This document shows, in pieces, positions 39,544 through 49,677 of a stretch of DNA of 64,000 nucleotides (position 1 is the stretch's first letter; each line of letters starts with the position of its first letter). This stretch comes from an uncultured Aquimarina sp. Lineage in GTDB: Bacteria > Bacteroidota > Bacteroidia > Flavobacteriales > Flavobacteriaceae. Position numbers and translations under genes: made by a program. The notes under the pieces are model-generated. The model saw only the letters and a list, made by a program, of their open reading frames with translations. It did not search any database and had not been told where the DNA came from. The DNA lies in NCBI GenBank assembly GCA_947501475.1, contig CANMWA010000017.1:1-64000 (forward strand). The letters are read 5' to 3'.

Positions 39544-41571
39544 TTAGTTTAAAACTTCATAATGAAGAAATTGATATCCAGCCGGTTGGTCTATTGTGAA
39601 CTGAATATTACTACCATTCATTTTTACAACCTTCTCTTCATTAGTCATTAAATTTGTGAGTTTTACCTCAACATCTTTCACGTATTTAAGAGTCATTTCT
39701 TTAGAAGCCTCATTGTTATTCAATTCTCTAAAAACAGTAAGATAACCCGAATTCGTTTTTGCATTGTGGTTTTGAAAACCTGTCCAACTCTGATTATCGG
39801 GTTCATCCCCTATCGGAAAAACATATCCTTTATAAATATCTAGTCTGTGTTTTTTATAGATTGCTAATAAAGGTTTGATCTGCTCTCGTGCTTCTTTAGT
39901 ATAATAATGAGTTTCCTGAAAGAATATCGGGCTTCCCATTAAAGTAATAGCTACGGCATAAGGATGGTTATGTAAATGAGCATCTGTTTTTGTTTTATCT
40001 CCAGCCATATCGATGTTTTGAACTGTAAGCTGAAATTTATTCAAGTTAACATATTTAGAAAGCTGCCAGGCATCATTTAAGACTTTATAAGGTATATACA
40101 TTACATTCTCACGTTCTGTATTAATCTTTCTGTTTTCTAGATATATATTTCCATATTCTCTACCGTAAAAATAACCTGCTCTTGGTGCAATCTCTGTAAC
40201 ATCCCAATTAACAATGGTTTTGTAATCGGCATACTTGATAAGGTTTCTGGCCTTGCCTATGAGTTCATCTCGCTTTTTAACGGTTTTTAAATTAGCAAAA
40301 TCCAGTTTGAAAGAAGAAAAGTTTCCACTATCATAGTTTGTTTTCAGTTTATCTTCTGTAATAGTCCATGCAGCCCAAAGCCCAAGTTTCACATGTAGAG
40401 AATCTGCTTTTTTACGAACATTTTTCCAGCCTTCAGGATAAATCGGATAGTCTTCTTTAATAAATTTTATCCGTTGAAATTCTTTGGAATGCTTTGCCGG
40501 CATCCATTCATCATTTTGCCACCCTTCATCAATCTGTAAAAGGTCAATACCTAAATCTGCTACACTTTCTATCTCTTTAAGCACATTTTCTTCTCTTGCT
40601 GCATAAATACACTCGGTAGGTTTATCTTCACTACCCCAAGTATTCGCCATCATAATAATATCACGATCGGGATGTACAGGATATCTTATTCTATCAAACT
40701 CCTTAAGTGCTATGTTAGCATTATCGTCATCACCCGAATATAAGATCACCCAATTAGCCCATGAATCTGTGTATTGATCTGTTTTTAGGTCAGCTGGAAA
40801 CATACCTGCTCCTGATATGGTAATTTTATGGTTTGAAATTTCAAATTCACCAGTCGCAACATCTCCTTCTTTCCTTAAGCTTGTTGATTTATTGGATTCT
40901 TTGATCAAAACTATCCCATCTTCTTTTCCGGATAGTATAGTGCCACTTGCCCAATCAATCTTTTGATCTTCAAATGCTAAATATTTTTCTGTCAGCAAAT
41001 TTTCATCCATATTGGTTTTAATCCCTTGCATGAGTCCGAATGCAATGACTTCATTAGGTTTTTCAGATAATTGCAGCGTTTCAGTAATATCTGTTGTGAA
41101 TTTTTCATCCTGCGCAGCATAGCCTGGCATTGCTTTTAACTGAAGTTGTGTTCTTAATCCTTGTGCATCTGGGTACGCCCAAATAATATATTTCACCATG
41201 ATCTGTTTTTCGGGATATTCAAATTCTACTTCTACTAAAATATGCGTATTCGTAAATTTCTCATCATCAGATATCTTGGCATTGATCGATACAAGGTTTC
41301 CTAATACATTTTCACCTATTTCCCAATCGCATGCACCTGTATCTGCTTTAACCCACTCTTTTGAAGATGAATTATCTTTAAATAGTGTGGTGGTCAGTCC
41401 ATAATCAGTTAGCTTATATGTTCTTTCAATCTTTCCGGTAGATACTACAAGTTCATTCCCTTTGGTAAAAACTTTAGCATTTTCATAAGACAACTCTAAC
41501 TTAGGAAGTTGACTCTGTGTGCAAGAAAATAAGGAAAAAACAATTAGAAAGGTTATTAATATCTGCTTCAT
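39544..41571 (-). CDS. Glycoside hydrolase, clan GH-D-like (GH36-type alpha-galactosidase candidate)
   Basis: A 675-residue lipoprotein (lipobox LFSC, Cys17). An N-terminal beta-rich domain (about 25-290) is followed by a TIM-barrel part. LLQIDEGWQNDEW (345-356) matches the clan GH-D strand that binds substrate, and FKLDFAN (421-427) holds Asp424 where the nucleophile is expected. A possible acid/base is Asp457 (NWDVTE) or an acidic residue in the YFYGREYGNIYLENR segment after it; the classic GH36 CSSGGGR motif is not seen. A C-terminal beta domain ends the protein. Likely an exo-acting alpha-glycosidase; alpha-galactosidase is an inference. It lies 7 bp after the GH2 gene. Confidence 0.72.
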   Translation of the reverse strand: MKQILITFLIVFSLFSCTQSQLPKLELSYENAKVFTKGNELVVSTGKIERTYKLTDYGLTTTLFKDNSSSKEWVKADTGACDWEIGENVLGNLVSINAKISDDEKFTNTHILVEVEFEYPEKQIMVKYIIWAYPDAQGLRTQLQLKAMPGYAAQDEKFTTDITETLQLSEKPNEVIAFGLMQGIKTNMDENLLTEKYLAFEDQKIDWASGTILSGKEDGIVLIKESNKSTSLRKEGDVATGEFEISNHKITISGAGMFPADLKTDQYTDSWANWVILYSGDDDNANIALKEFDRIRYPVHPDRDIIMMANTWGSEDKPTECIYAAREENVLKEIESVADLGIDLLQIDEGWQNDEWMPAKHSKEFQRIKFIKEDYPIYPEGWKNVRKKADSLHVKLGLWAAWTITEDKLKTNYDSGNFSSFKLDFANLKTVKKRDELIGKARNLIKYADYKTIVNWDVTEIAPRAGYFYGREYGNIYLENRKINTERENVMYIPYKVLNDAWQLSKYVNLNKFQLTVQNIDMAGDKTKTDAHLHNHPYAVAITLMGSPIFFQETHYYTKEAREQIKPLLAIYKKHRLDIYKGYVFPIGDEPDNQSWTGFQNHNAKTNSGYLTVFRELNNNEASKEMTLKYVKDVEVKLTNLMTNEEKVVKMNGSNIQFTIDQPAGYQFLHYEVLN

Positions 41572-41578
41572 ACGTTCT

Positions 41579-44500
41579 TTATTTGGTGCTTTTTACTGGC
41601 TTGATGATATACTCATATTTCATATTTCCTGACGGAATCATATATGGATCAAGAGGCATGGCTCCCCAGCTAGTATCTCCTCCTACTCCCATTTGTTTAT
41701 AATCAATATTGACATTGACTAATGCTCTCTCTGGAATATCTATTGTATGTCTTTGTATTTTCTTGTAACCGGCATCAAAATCACTATTTAATTGGTGATG
41801 TGCACTAAAGCTTAAGTGATTATCTGTAGCTAAAAAGGCAATTCCGGTACCTTTATCGTTCACAAATTTTACCTCTCGTACATCGGTCTTATATCCATTT
41901 TCTTGTGGTCTAATGTAACGAAAATATAAGTCTTTTACTTTTGCTTTATAATTCCTCACAAATGCTGCAGAGTTTCTATCTGCATAATTTTCATGCGGTC
42001 CTCTACCATACCATTCTACGTGTTGGTATTCATTTTTTAGTACCAAATTATTACCAAATCGAGGAAGATTAGGTAGTGTATCTGATACGCCAATCAATTC
42101 TGTTGAAACAAGTATTTCTCCCCCTCCATTAATCGTATAATTGACTTTCACCTCTCCTGATGCATCTGGTAAGTGATATGAGGTTTCGATAGTCACAGCG
42201 TTATTCTTTAATAAACCATTAGTAATATTTTTTTTACTTCCATCTACACTAGCTATCTTTTTTAACCCTTGATCTTGCGAAGCTTTTTTCCAAACCACGA
42301 ATTTATTTTGCATTTTAAATCCATAATCATTGTCTATAGGTGCTCTCCAAAAATTTGGTACTATAGGTGACTGCAGTACATTACCATTACCATAATCTAA
42401 TGATACGAGGTGGCCAGAGTTTTTATCATAAATGATCTTAAACTCCTTCCCTTTTACTTCAAGATCTGTCTTTGTTGATTTTACTACTAGTTCTTCTGGT
42501 CTTTTAGACTGAAATACACTAGGAACCCCTGTGGTTAGCTGAAACTCTTCTTTAGCTACTTCATGACCGGATTTGAGGAGGCCCTCGGATGCTTTCAACA
42601 CTGCATTTATGCTTAAATAATACTCGCTGTCATTATCAAATTGGGGAAGTTGAATTTTAACATCTTTTGTATTATGTGGAGCTAAACTTTGGGGGTCAAA
42701 ATCTCCATCAGCGACGGGCTCTCCATTTTTAAGTAGCTCCCAAGAGAAAGCAAACTTATTCAAATCCGTAAAATCATAGCCATTATATAAAGTAAGCATC
42801 CCAGTTACCTTATCAAATTCTTTAAATTTTATGTATTGATATACTTTTTTAACTTCAAATAAAGCGGGGTGTGGTGAACGGTCAGGATTAACGATCCCGT
42901 TAAGACAAAAATTATTTGAGTGCCTGAGTCCTTGTGACCCAAAATCCCCGCCATATCCATAGTATTCTTCTCCGTTTGCATCTTTAGTGATTAATCCCTG
43001 ATCTACCCAATCCCAAATAAAACCACCTTGTAGCACATCATATTTTTCGATGACATCCCAATAATCCTGAAGGTTTCCAACGCTATTACCCATTGCATGA
43101 GCATATTCACATAGAATAAAAGGTCTTTTAGGGTTATTTTCTGCATATTTTATTAATCCGGGTATTCTTGCATACATCGGAGCCTGAATATCTGAATTTT
43201 CGAACTTGGTTGCTCCTTCATACTGTACTGGTCGTGTCTTGTCTTTTTTCTTCAACCACTCATAGGTAGCAAAAAAATTCTGACCATTTCCTGCTTCATT
43301 TCCTAAAGACCATGTCACTACACTAGCAAAATTTTTATCCCTTTCATACATTCGAATTGTTCTATCCAGGTGCATAGCTTTCCACTCTGGTTGATAGGCA
43401 GGGTGTATAGATTGTGCTTTCAAATTTTTATCAAAACCTCCTTGGTTACTAGCTCCTAAACCATGACTTTCTATATTGGCTTCATCTACCACATAAAACC
43501 CATATTCATCACAAAGTCGATAGAAATATTCATCTTTGGGATAATGGCTACATCGTATTGCATTAAGGTTATATTCTTTCATGACCCGAAGATCTTTCAT
43601 TGTTAGTTCTTCACTCACCACATGTCCTGTAACCTCATCATGATCGTGTAGATTAGCACCTTTTAGATAGACAGCCATTCCATTCACTAAAAACTGGCTA
43701 TTCTTGATCTCTATTTTTCTAAAGCCTATTCTAGATTTAACAGCTTCTAATACATTTCCTTTTTTATCTTTTAAGGTAATAAGTAGTGTATACAAATAAG
43801 GAGTTTCTGCCGACCATTTATTAACTTTTGGAACGACTCCATTAAAACTTATATTGGATTTATCTCCTGCAAGAATATTACTTGATTTAGTAAAAGAAAG
43901 TACTTCCTTTTTTCCATCCATTAATTTTACGGCTGTAATATGGCCTTTAGCATCTTTCCCGCTAGTATTTCTATAGGCTATATGTACATCAAACTGTCCA
44001 TCGGTATAGGTGTCATCCAGACTTGCAATCGATCGATAATCTCTCATAGTAACTTTTGGTGTGGCATATACATACACATCTCTTTCGATCCCACTTAATC
44101 GCCAAAAATCCTGATCTTCCATATAGGAAGCATCAGACCATCGATATACTTCTACTGCTAATGTATTTTTCCCTGGTTTAATATACTTTGAAATATTATA
44201 CTCGGCAGGTGTTTTACTTCCTTCATTATATCCCACTTTCTGACCATTCACCCAGATATACATTGCGCTTCTTACAGCTCCAAAGTATAGATAGACCTCT
44301 TTATTTTCTTTCCAATCGGCAGAAATTGTAAACTCTCTCTTATAACTCCCCACTGGGTTATAGCTATGATCTATAAATGGCGGATTTACTTTAAACGTAT
44401 ATCCGGCGCTTACATATAATGGGATACCATAGCCTTCCATTTCCCAATTCGCAGGAACTTTTATATCATCCCAATCTGAAACATCGTAATCATCTCTATA

Positions 44501-44764
44501 AAAAAACTGAGGTCTTTCTGAAGGTTTTTTTACCCAATTGAATTTCCATACTCCATTGAGTGATTGATAAAAAGGCGACCCCTCATAAGCCTTAGATTTT
44601 AATGCTGACTCTTCGGTTTGATGACGATAAAAAGTAGCATGAGGATACTCTCTATTGATTTGAAATATTTCTGGATTTTCCCATTCAAGTTGTTCTTGTC
44701 CAGAAACAGTTATTTGACCTAGAAGAAGATATAATAGTGTGAATATTGTTACGTTTTTATACAT
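41579..44764 (-). CDS. GH2 family beta-galactosidase (LacZ type), secreted
   Basis: A 1061-residue enzyme, the size of classical LacZ, with a Sec signal (about 1-23). Domain order: jelly-roll (about 45-235), immunoglobulin-like (240-350), TIM barrel (355-650), a further beta domain and a C-terminal galactosidase small-chain domain (about 780-1055). Acid/base Glu490 is in TWSLGNEAG and nucleophile Glu553 in FILCEYAHAMGNS. NAIRCSHYPKDEYFY and VVDEANIESHGLG are conserved. It is the first gene of the leftward operon and is divergent from the sulfatase at 45102, across a region with two operator-like motifs. Beta-galactosidase is the best guess, but GH2 enzymes in PULs can have other specificities. 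Confidence 0.93.
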   Translation of the reverse strand: MYKNVTIFTLLYLLLGQITVSGQEQLEWENPEIFQINREYPHATFYRHQTEESALKSKAYEGSPFYQSLNGVWKFNWVKKPSERPQFFYRDDYDVSDWDDIKVPANWEMEGYGIPLYVSAGYTFKVNPPFIDHSYNPVGSYKREFTISADWKENKEVYLYFGAVRSAMYIWVNGQKVGYNEGSKTPAEYNISKYIKPGKNTLAVEVYRWSDASYMEDQDFWRLSGIERDVYVYATPKVTMRDYRSIASLDDTYTDGQFDVHIAYRNTSGKDAKGHITAVKLMDGKKEVLSFTKSSNILAGDKSNISFNGVVPKVNKWSAETPYLYTLLITLKDKKGNVLEAVKSRIGFRKIEIKNSQFLVNGMAVYLKGANLHDHDEVTGHVVSEELTMKDLRVMKEYNLNAIRCSHYPKDEYFYRLCDEYGFYVVDEANIESHGLGASNQGGFDKNLKAQSIHPAYQPEWKAMHLDRTIRMYERDKNFASVVTWSLGNEAGNGQNFFATYEWLKKKDKTRPVQYEGATKFENSDIQAPMYARIPGLIKYAENNPKRPFILCEYAHAMGNSVGNLQDYWDVIEKYDVLQGGFIWDWVDQGLITKDANGEEYYGYGGDFGSQGLRHSNNFCLNGIVNPDRSPHPALFEVKKVYQYIKFKEFDKVTGMLTLYNGYDFTDLNKFAFSWELLKNGEPVADGDFDPQSLAPHNTKDVKIQLPQFDNDSEYYLSINAVLKASEGLLKSGHEVAKEEFQLTTGVPSVFQSKRPEELVVKSTKTDLEVKGKEFKIIYDKNSGHLVSLDYGNGNVLQSPIVPNFWRAPIDNDYGFKMQNKFVVWKKASQDQGLKKIASVDGSKKNITNGLLKNNAVTIETSYHLPDASGEVKVNYTINGGGEILVSTELIGVSDTLPNLPRFGNNLVLKNEYQHVEWYGRGPHENYADRNSAAFVRNYKAKVKDLYFRYIRPQENGYKTDVREVKFVNDKGTGIAFLATDNHLSFSAHHQLNSDFDAGYKKIQRHTIDIPERALVNVNIDYKQMGVGGDTSWGAMPLDPYMIPSGNMKYEYIIKPVKSTK

Positions 44765-45101
44765 TTTTAATTGTTTGATTTTATATTTATGTAAGCGTTT
44801 TATATTGATCTATTTTTCGCTTGTAAATGAGCTGAAAAATGTTCTGTAAATTAAATGTAGGTATAAAAGCTTAGGGGTTTGCTTCCTCTTAATCCCCTCT
44901 TGAAAGATTGTAACATTCTCACCCCCCATTTGAGACGACAAGAGTAAAATTAACATGCAAAGCATTTAGTTATTGAACATTTCAGGTTTGTCAACACGCG
45001 ACTAAATTGTACTTTTTTGCAACATAAATCACCTTACTATTACAACTAAAATCCATACATTCATCGAAATGATTTTGATCTAAATTCTAGCCTTATAAAA
45101 A
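44765..45101. promoter_or_regulatory. Divergent promoter region of the GH2 operon and sulfatase gene
   Basis: Two candidate operator copies on the plus strand: TGTAACAT-N4-ACC at 44909-44923 and TGCAACAT-N5-ACC at 45018-45033, the latter 84 bp before the sulfatase start. The first sits inside a 67-bp block (44870-44936) that is repeated at 49678-49744 upstream of the GH16 gene; the right-hand 35 bp differ by one base. No gene lies in this interval. Confidence 0.6.
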
Positions 45102-46667
45102 ATGAATCCAATAAAATTAGTCACATTCTTATTCGCTTTTTTTTGTATTGTTTCTTGTAAAGAAAATTCAAATCAAAATACTGTTAGCAAAACAGAAAAC
45201 AAGGTTAAAAAACCCAATATTATTATCTTCTATGTTGATGATCTTGGCTATGGCGATGTGAGTAGTTATGGGGCTGTTAATGTTAGCACTCCTAATGTAG
45301 ACAAGCTAGCCAAGGGAGGAATTAAATATACAGATGCTCACAGTACTGCTGCTACGTGTACACCTTCACGATACTCATTATTGACAGGGCAATATGCTTT
45401 TAGAAATAATGCAGCAATTCTTGCAGGAGATGCACCTTTGATTATTTCTCCTAATACTCCTACAATCCCATCGATGCTAAAAAAAGCAGGATACAAAACT
45501 GCTGTTGTGGGAAAATGGCATTTAGGACTAGGAGATGGAAATGTGGATTGGAATCAGGAAATAAAACCAGGGCCATTAGAGATAGGATTCGATTATAGTT
45601 ATCTCATTCCAGCTACTGGGGATCGTGTACCTGCAATTTTTCTGGAAAATCATACCGTTGTGAATCATACCTCCGCAAATGAACCTATTGTAGTAAATTA
45701 TAAAGAAAAAATTGGAAATATGCCTGTAGGTACAGAAAACCCCGAGCTGTTACGACAAAAAGCAGATGGACAGCATAGTAATACTATTATTAACGGTATT
45801 AGTAGAATTGGATTTATGGATGGCGGAGAAGATGCACTTTGGGTTGATGAAGAGTTTCCGGATATCTTAACAACAAAAGCTAAAGATTTTATACATAATG
45901 TCAAAGACGATCCTTTCTTTTTGTTCTTTTCTTTTCATGATATTCATGTACCACGACTACCTAACAAGCGTTTTATAGGTAAAAGTACGATGGGAGTACG
46001 CGGTGATGCTATAGCACAGATGGATTGGATAACCGGAGAAATCATAAATGAATTAGAACATTTAGGAATCGATAAGAATACCATGTTCATCTTTACTAGT
46101 GATAATGGTCCAGTATTAAATGATGGATATCAAGATGAAGCTATTGAAAAATTGGGAGATCATAAACCTTCAGGGATATATAGAGGAGGAAAATATAGTG
46201 CTTTTGAAGCAGGAACACGAGTCCCTACTATTGTGTATTGGCCTGATACTGTTCAACCAGGTGAAAGTGATGCCTTATGGAGCCAGGTAGATATATATGC
46301 TTCTTTAGCAGCAATTACGGGTCAAAAACTAATCCCTGAGGAAGCTATTGACAGTAAGGATCTATCCCAATTGTTATTATCATCAAAGGGCAAAGGAAGA
46401 GAATATATGGTAGAAGAATCCTATACCTTTTCATTACGAAAGAATACATTTAAATACATCGAACCGCTTTCTAAAGAAAAAAACCGTTATGATTGGATTG
46501 AAAAAAACAAAGGCATCGAATCAGGGTTTGAATCTTTTCCTCAGTTATTCGATTTAAGTACAGATCCAGAAGAGCAACATAATATTGCAGAAAAAAATCC
46601 AGAACTCGTAAAAGCAATGCAACTAGAATTGAACAAGATCAAAGAACGAAAAACAAGAGAATTTTAA
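45102..46667 (+). CDS. S1-family sulfatase (Cys type)
   Basis: A 521-residue lipoprotein (lipobox FCIVSC, Cys19). The signature is CTPSR with Cys86. Metal segments are IIFYVDDLGYGDVSSYG and FTSDNGPVLNDGY; GKWHLGLGDGNVDW and FHDIHVPRLP are conserved. A long insert near residues 155-245 (YLIPATGDRVPAIFLENHTV onward) marks it off from the others and probably shapes a different substrate pocket. It is transcribed alone, convergent with the next sulfatase with 13 bp between. Confidence 0.93.
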   Translation: MNPIKLVTFLFAFFCIVSCKENSNQNTVSKTENKVKKPNIIIFYVDDLGYGDVSSYGAVNVSTPNVDKLAKGGIKYTDAHSTAATCTPSRYSLLTGQYAFRNNAAILAGDAPLIISPNTPTIPSMLKKAGYKTAVVGKWHLGLGDGNVDWNQEIKPGPLEIGFDYSYLIPATGDRVPAIFLENHTVVNHTSANEPIVVNYKEKIGNMPVGTENPELLRQKADGQHSNTIINGISRIGFMDGGEDALWVDEEFPDILTTKAKDFIHNVKDDPFFLFFSFHDIHVPRLPNKRFIGKSTMGVRGDAIAQMDWITGEIINELEHLGIDKNTMFIFTSDNGPVLNDGYQDEAIEKLGDHKPSGIYRGGKYSAFEAGTRVPTIVYWPDTVQPGESDALWSQVDIYASLAAITGQKLIPEEAIDSKDLSQLLLSSKGKGREYMVEESYTFSLRKNTFKYIEPLSKEKNRYDWIEKNKGIESGFESFPQLFDLSTDPEEQHNIAEKNPELVKAMQLELNKIKERKTREF

Positions 46668-46680
46668 AATTTAATTGGTA

Positions 46681-48159
46681 TTACTTTTTCTTTGGGGGAT
46701 AAAATGGGTGATCCATTTTTGTATCTGGTGTTCTAAATACCCAAGGTTTAAATTTTTCTAAATGAGCTTCCCATTCTTCTTGTGTTTTCGTAGGATAGTC
46801 TGATGACCACCCTCCTACTCTGAATGCTTCTGTAACTCCGGGGTCATTGGCTTTTCGTCTCCATGCTTCCAATTCAGTAATGAGTTCTTTCTTTATGTTG
46901 GCATATTCAGGGTTATCGGCAAGATTGTTCATTTCATAAGGATCATTTTCAAGATCATATAGTTCAAAATCGGGTTTTGACGATGCCATAAAAGCAGCTT
47001 GCTCTTTGGTAAGTTGGCCTTTCATGTGCAATACATTTAATTGTGCTAAAACAGGATAACTCTTCTCTTTATATTCATTAAACTGGCAATAGGCTCGCTC
47101 TGGCATTAAGTTATGGATCAATTTATATCTAGATGAACGGATAGCACGCATAGCATCATGAGTATCATCCATCTTATCTCTCGCAGCAAAAATATACTCT
47201 CTGTTTTTAACCTCATCACCAAACAAATTCTTTCCTTGTAATGGGTGAGCAGAGGTAGCTCCTGCAATATCCAAAATAGTCTTAGAGATATCAATAGTCA
47301 TAACCATATGATCAGAAACGGTTTTAGGTTTTATTTTTCCTGGCCAACGTGCTATGATCGGCACTTGTATACCGCCATCATATAAGAATTGCTTTCCTCT
47401 TGGCATACATCGCCCATTATCCCCAATAATAAATACTAACGTATTATCAGCTAAACCTTCTTTTTCTAACCTATCAATGATTTCTCCCACTTGTCTATCG
47501 ACCAACTGCATAGCCTCTAATCCGTTGGCCCAATCACGTTTTCCTAGATCGGTTTGAGGATAGTAAGGAGGAAGTCGTACTTTAGAAATATCAATAGGAT
47601 GTAGCGAGTCACGTTTCCATCGCCTGTGCGTACCCCCAAAAGTAATTTGCGCAAAGAAGGGTTGTCCATCTGCTCGTTCACTCCAATCTTTTCCTTGATA
47701 GAGATTTCCGTCATAAGTAAAGTTTAAATCTGTTTTTCTATTTTTCATAAAACAAGTAAAGTATCCTTCTTCTTCTAAAAGTTTGGTAATGGGTTTTATT
47801 CCGTATGGCAATGCTTGTTTCAGTGCTTTTGAAGTACGATGCTGATTAGCTCCTATATAATTTTGATAAAACCCTGTTATCATTGCAGAACGTGAGGGTG
47901 AGCAAACGGGCGCAGTAGCAAATGAATTTGTATAGCGAATTCCTTCTTCGGCTACCTTATCAACGTTTGGGGTTTGAATCCCGGGTTCTTCGTAGCAAGA
48001 AAGTTGATACCCCCAATCTTCGAGCATAATCCAAACAATATTGGGTTTATCAGTAACTGTTGCTGCTTCTGGGGTTTTGTTTTTTTTACAAGCAAAAAAT
48101 ATACATGCTATACATACAAGTCTATATACCATCTTTGGCTTCAATTTTATTGTAATCAT
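46681..48159 (-). CDS. S1-family sulfatase (Cys type), N-sulfoglucosamine sulfohydrolase-like
   Basis: A 492-residue lipoprotein (lipobox IFFAC, Cys24). The signature is CSPSR with Cys86. The first metal strand reads IVWIMLEDWGYQLSCY, with Glu-Asp in place of the usual Asp-Asp; EDW is typical of SGSH-like sulfatases. Further matches are NYIGANQHR, FGGTHRRWKRDS and the short segment FIIGDNGRCMPRGKQ. It is only about 60-65 percent of the layout of the neighbouring arylsulfatase A-like enzymes. Despite the likeness to SGSH, members of this group in marine PULs may act on other sulfated sugars. It lies 27 bp after the sulfatase at 48187, probably one transcript. Confidence 0.9.
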   Translation of the reverse strand: MITIKLKPKMVYRLVCIACIFFACKKNKTPEAATVTDKPNIVWIMLEDWGYQLSCYEEPGIQTPNVDKVAEEGIRYTNSFATAPVCSPSRSAMITGFYQNYIGANQHRTSKALKQALPYGIKPITKLLEEEGYFTCFMKNRKTDLNFTYDGNLYQGKDWSERADGQPFFAQITFGGTHRRWKRDSLHPIDISKVRLPPYYPQTDLGKRDWANGLEAMQLVDRQVGEIIDRLEKEGLADNTLVFIIGDNGRCMPRGKQFLYDGGIQVPIIARWPGKIKPKTVSDHMVMTIDISKTILDIAGATSAHPLQGKNLFGDEVKNREYIFAARDKMDDTHDAMRAIRSSRYKLIHNLMPERAYCQFNEYKEKSYPVLAQLNVLHMKGQLTKEQAAFMASSKPDFELYDLENDPYEMNNLADNPEYANIKKELITELEAWRRKANDPGVTEAFRVGGWSSDYPTKTQEEWEAHLEKFKPWVFRTPDTKMDHPFYPPKKK

Positions 48160-48186
48160 ATTAGATGAAGTGAATCAATACTTAAA

Positions 48187-49629
48187 TTATTTTTTATTCT
48201 TTACCTTTTTCTCAAGTAAAAACTCGGGGTGATCTGTTCTAGCCTCTGCTAAAAGTTTCTTTAACTCTGAAGCTTGTTCTTGTTCTTGATTATATAGATC
48301 ATGACTTTCTGAAGGATCTGTTTTAAGATTATATAGTTCATAATGATCCTTCACAAAATAGATAAGTTTCCAATCTTCTTTTATCAATGCCTGAACCGGG
48401 CCTTTCTTTTCATTGAATTCCCAATACAAATAGTCGTGCTTTATCTGCTTTTCGTTTTCTAATAAAGTTGGTAAATAAGATTTTCCGTCCACCTTTATAG
48501 AAGGTTTTATTCCTGCAATATCACAAGCAGTTGGTAAAAAGTCCCAAAAAGCAGACATATGATCGGTTTGAGTTCCTGGTTTTATTTTCTTTGGCCATCG
48601 TGCTACAAAAGGCATACGAATACCGCCTTCATACAAATCTCGTTTTCTCCCTCTAAAAACACTATTACTATTAAAAAACTCATCATTTACATTGTCATAT
48701 TCATGGCCATTGTCACTAGTGAATATAACTAGTGTATTATCATCTACTTCAAGTTCTTTAAGCTTTTCAAGAATACGGCCTACATCCTTGTCTAATCTAC
48801 TTACCATAGATGCATAGGTAACATGACCATTTTTATCATTGCGATAATGTCCCATTTTCATTTCTCGCAATGGCCAATCTTGGTCAACATATTGTTTCTT
48901 TTGTTCTTCAGGGATAGTTAATTCATAATGTGGAATTGTATATGTTAAGTATAAAAAGAAGGGTTGCTCTGGTGTTTGTTTATCCAGAAAATTTAGTGCT
49001 TTTTCGGTAAAAAGGTCTTGCGAATATTTTCCTATTTTATCCATCATTACATTACCCGATATATTCATTTGAATATCATTCTCCCAGATTTTTTCAGGAT
49101 AATAATGGTGCGCTGCGCCGTGCTTATTAAAGCCATAGAAATAATCAAATCCTTGTTTATTGGGTTTACCATCTTCGAGATTTTCTGCAAGCCCCCATTT
49201 TCCAATAATCGCGGTACTATAATTTGCTCGTTTAAGTTCTTCTGCGACGGTAACATCGCTATCAGAAATATCAACAGGTGTACCCGATGTAGTCCATCTT
49301 GGATTTTCTCGTACAGAAGAATGTCCTGTGTGCATACCTGTCATAAGACTAGCTCTGGATGGTCCACAAACAGTAGAACCAGCATAATGCCTGGTAAATA
49401 CCATTCCTTCTTTAGCCATTTGATCGAGTATTGGCGTTTTAATCTTTTTCTGCCCATTAAAACCTACATCACCATATCCTAAATCATCTGCCAGAATAAA
49501 AATGATATTGGGTTTTTCAGCTTTAGAAGTAACTTTTTCTGAAGAAGAATTAGAATTTTTACAGCTTATAAAAAGTATTATAAAAATATAAAGTAATACC
49601 CTAAAAAATTGTTTTACTACATTTTTCAT
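48187..49629 (-). CDS. S1-family sulfatase (Cys type)
   Basis: A 480-residue lipoprotein (lipobox LFISC, Cys23). The signature is CGPSR with Cys88. NIIFILADDLGYGDVGFNGQ, GMHTGHSSVRENPRW, GKWGLAENLED, YTIPHYELTIP and FTSDNGHEYDN are seen. It is close in style to the sulfatase in the susCD unit (10444), including the YHYYPE(K/H)(I/L)W stretch, so the two may be paralogues. First gene of a two-gene leftward unit, divergent from the GH16 gene. Confidence 0.93.
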   Translation of the reverse strand: MKNVVKQFFRVLLYIFIILFISCKNSNSSSEKVTSKAEKPNIIFILADDLGYGDVGFNGQKKIKTPILDQMAKEGMVFTRHYAGSTVCGPSRASLMTGMHTGHSSVRENPRWTTSGTPVDISDSDVTVAEELKRANYSTAIIGKWGLAENLEDGKPNKQGFDYFYGFNKHGAAHHYYPEKIWENDIQMNISGNVMMDKIGKYSQDLFTEKALNFLDKQTPEQPFFLYLTYTIPHYELTIPEEQKKQYVDQDWPLREMKMGHYRNDKNGHVTYASMVSRLDKDVGRILEKLKELEVDDNTLVIFTSDNGHEYDNVNDEFFNSNSVFRGRKRDLYEGGIRMPFVARWPKKIKPGTQTDHMSAFWDFLPTACDIAGIKPSIKVDGKSYLPTLLENEKQIKHDYLYWEFNEKKGPVQALIKEDWKLIYFVKDHYELYNLKTDPSESHDLYNQEQEQASELKKLLAEARTDHPEFLLEKKVKNKK

Positions 49630-49677
49630 TAAAGAAATTATATTGAATTCATAGTAAGATAAATATATACATATATC

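Noticed and set aside
10444..49629. Ser-type sulfatases matured by a radical-SAM enzyme only
   Set aside because: All nine signatures have Cys in the first position (CxPSR or CxPTR); no AtsB-like gene is in the window.
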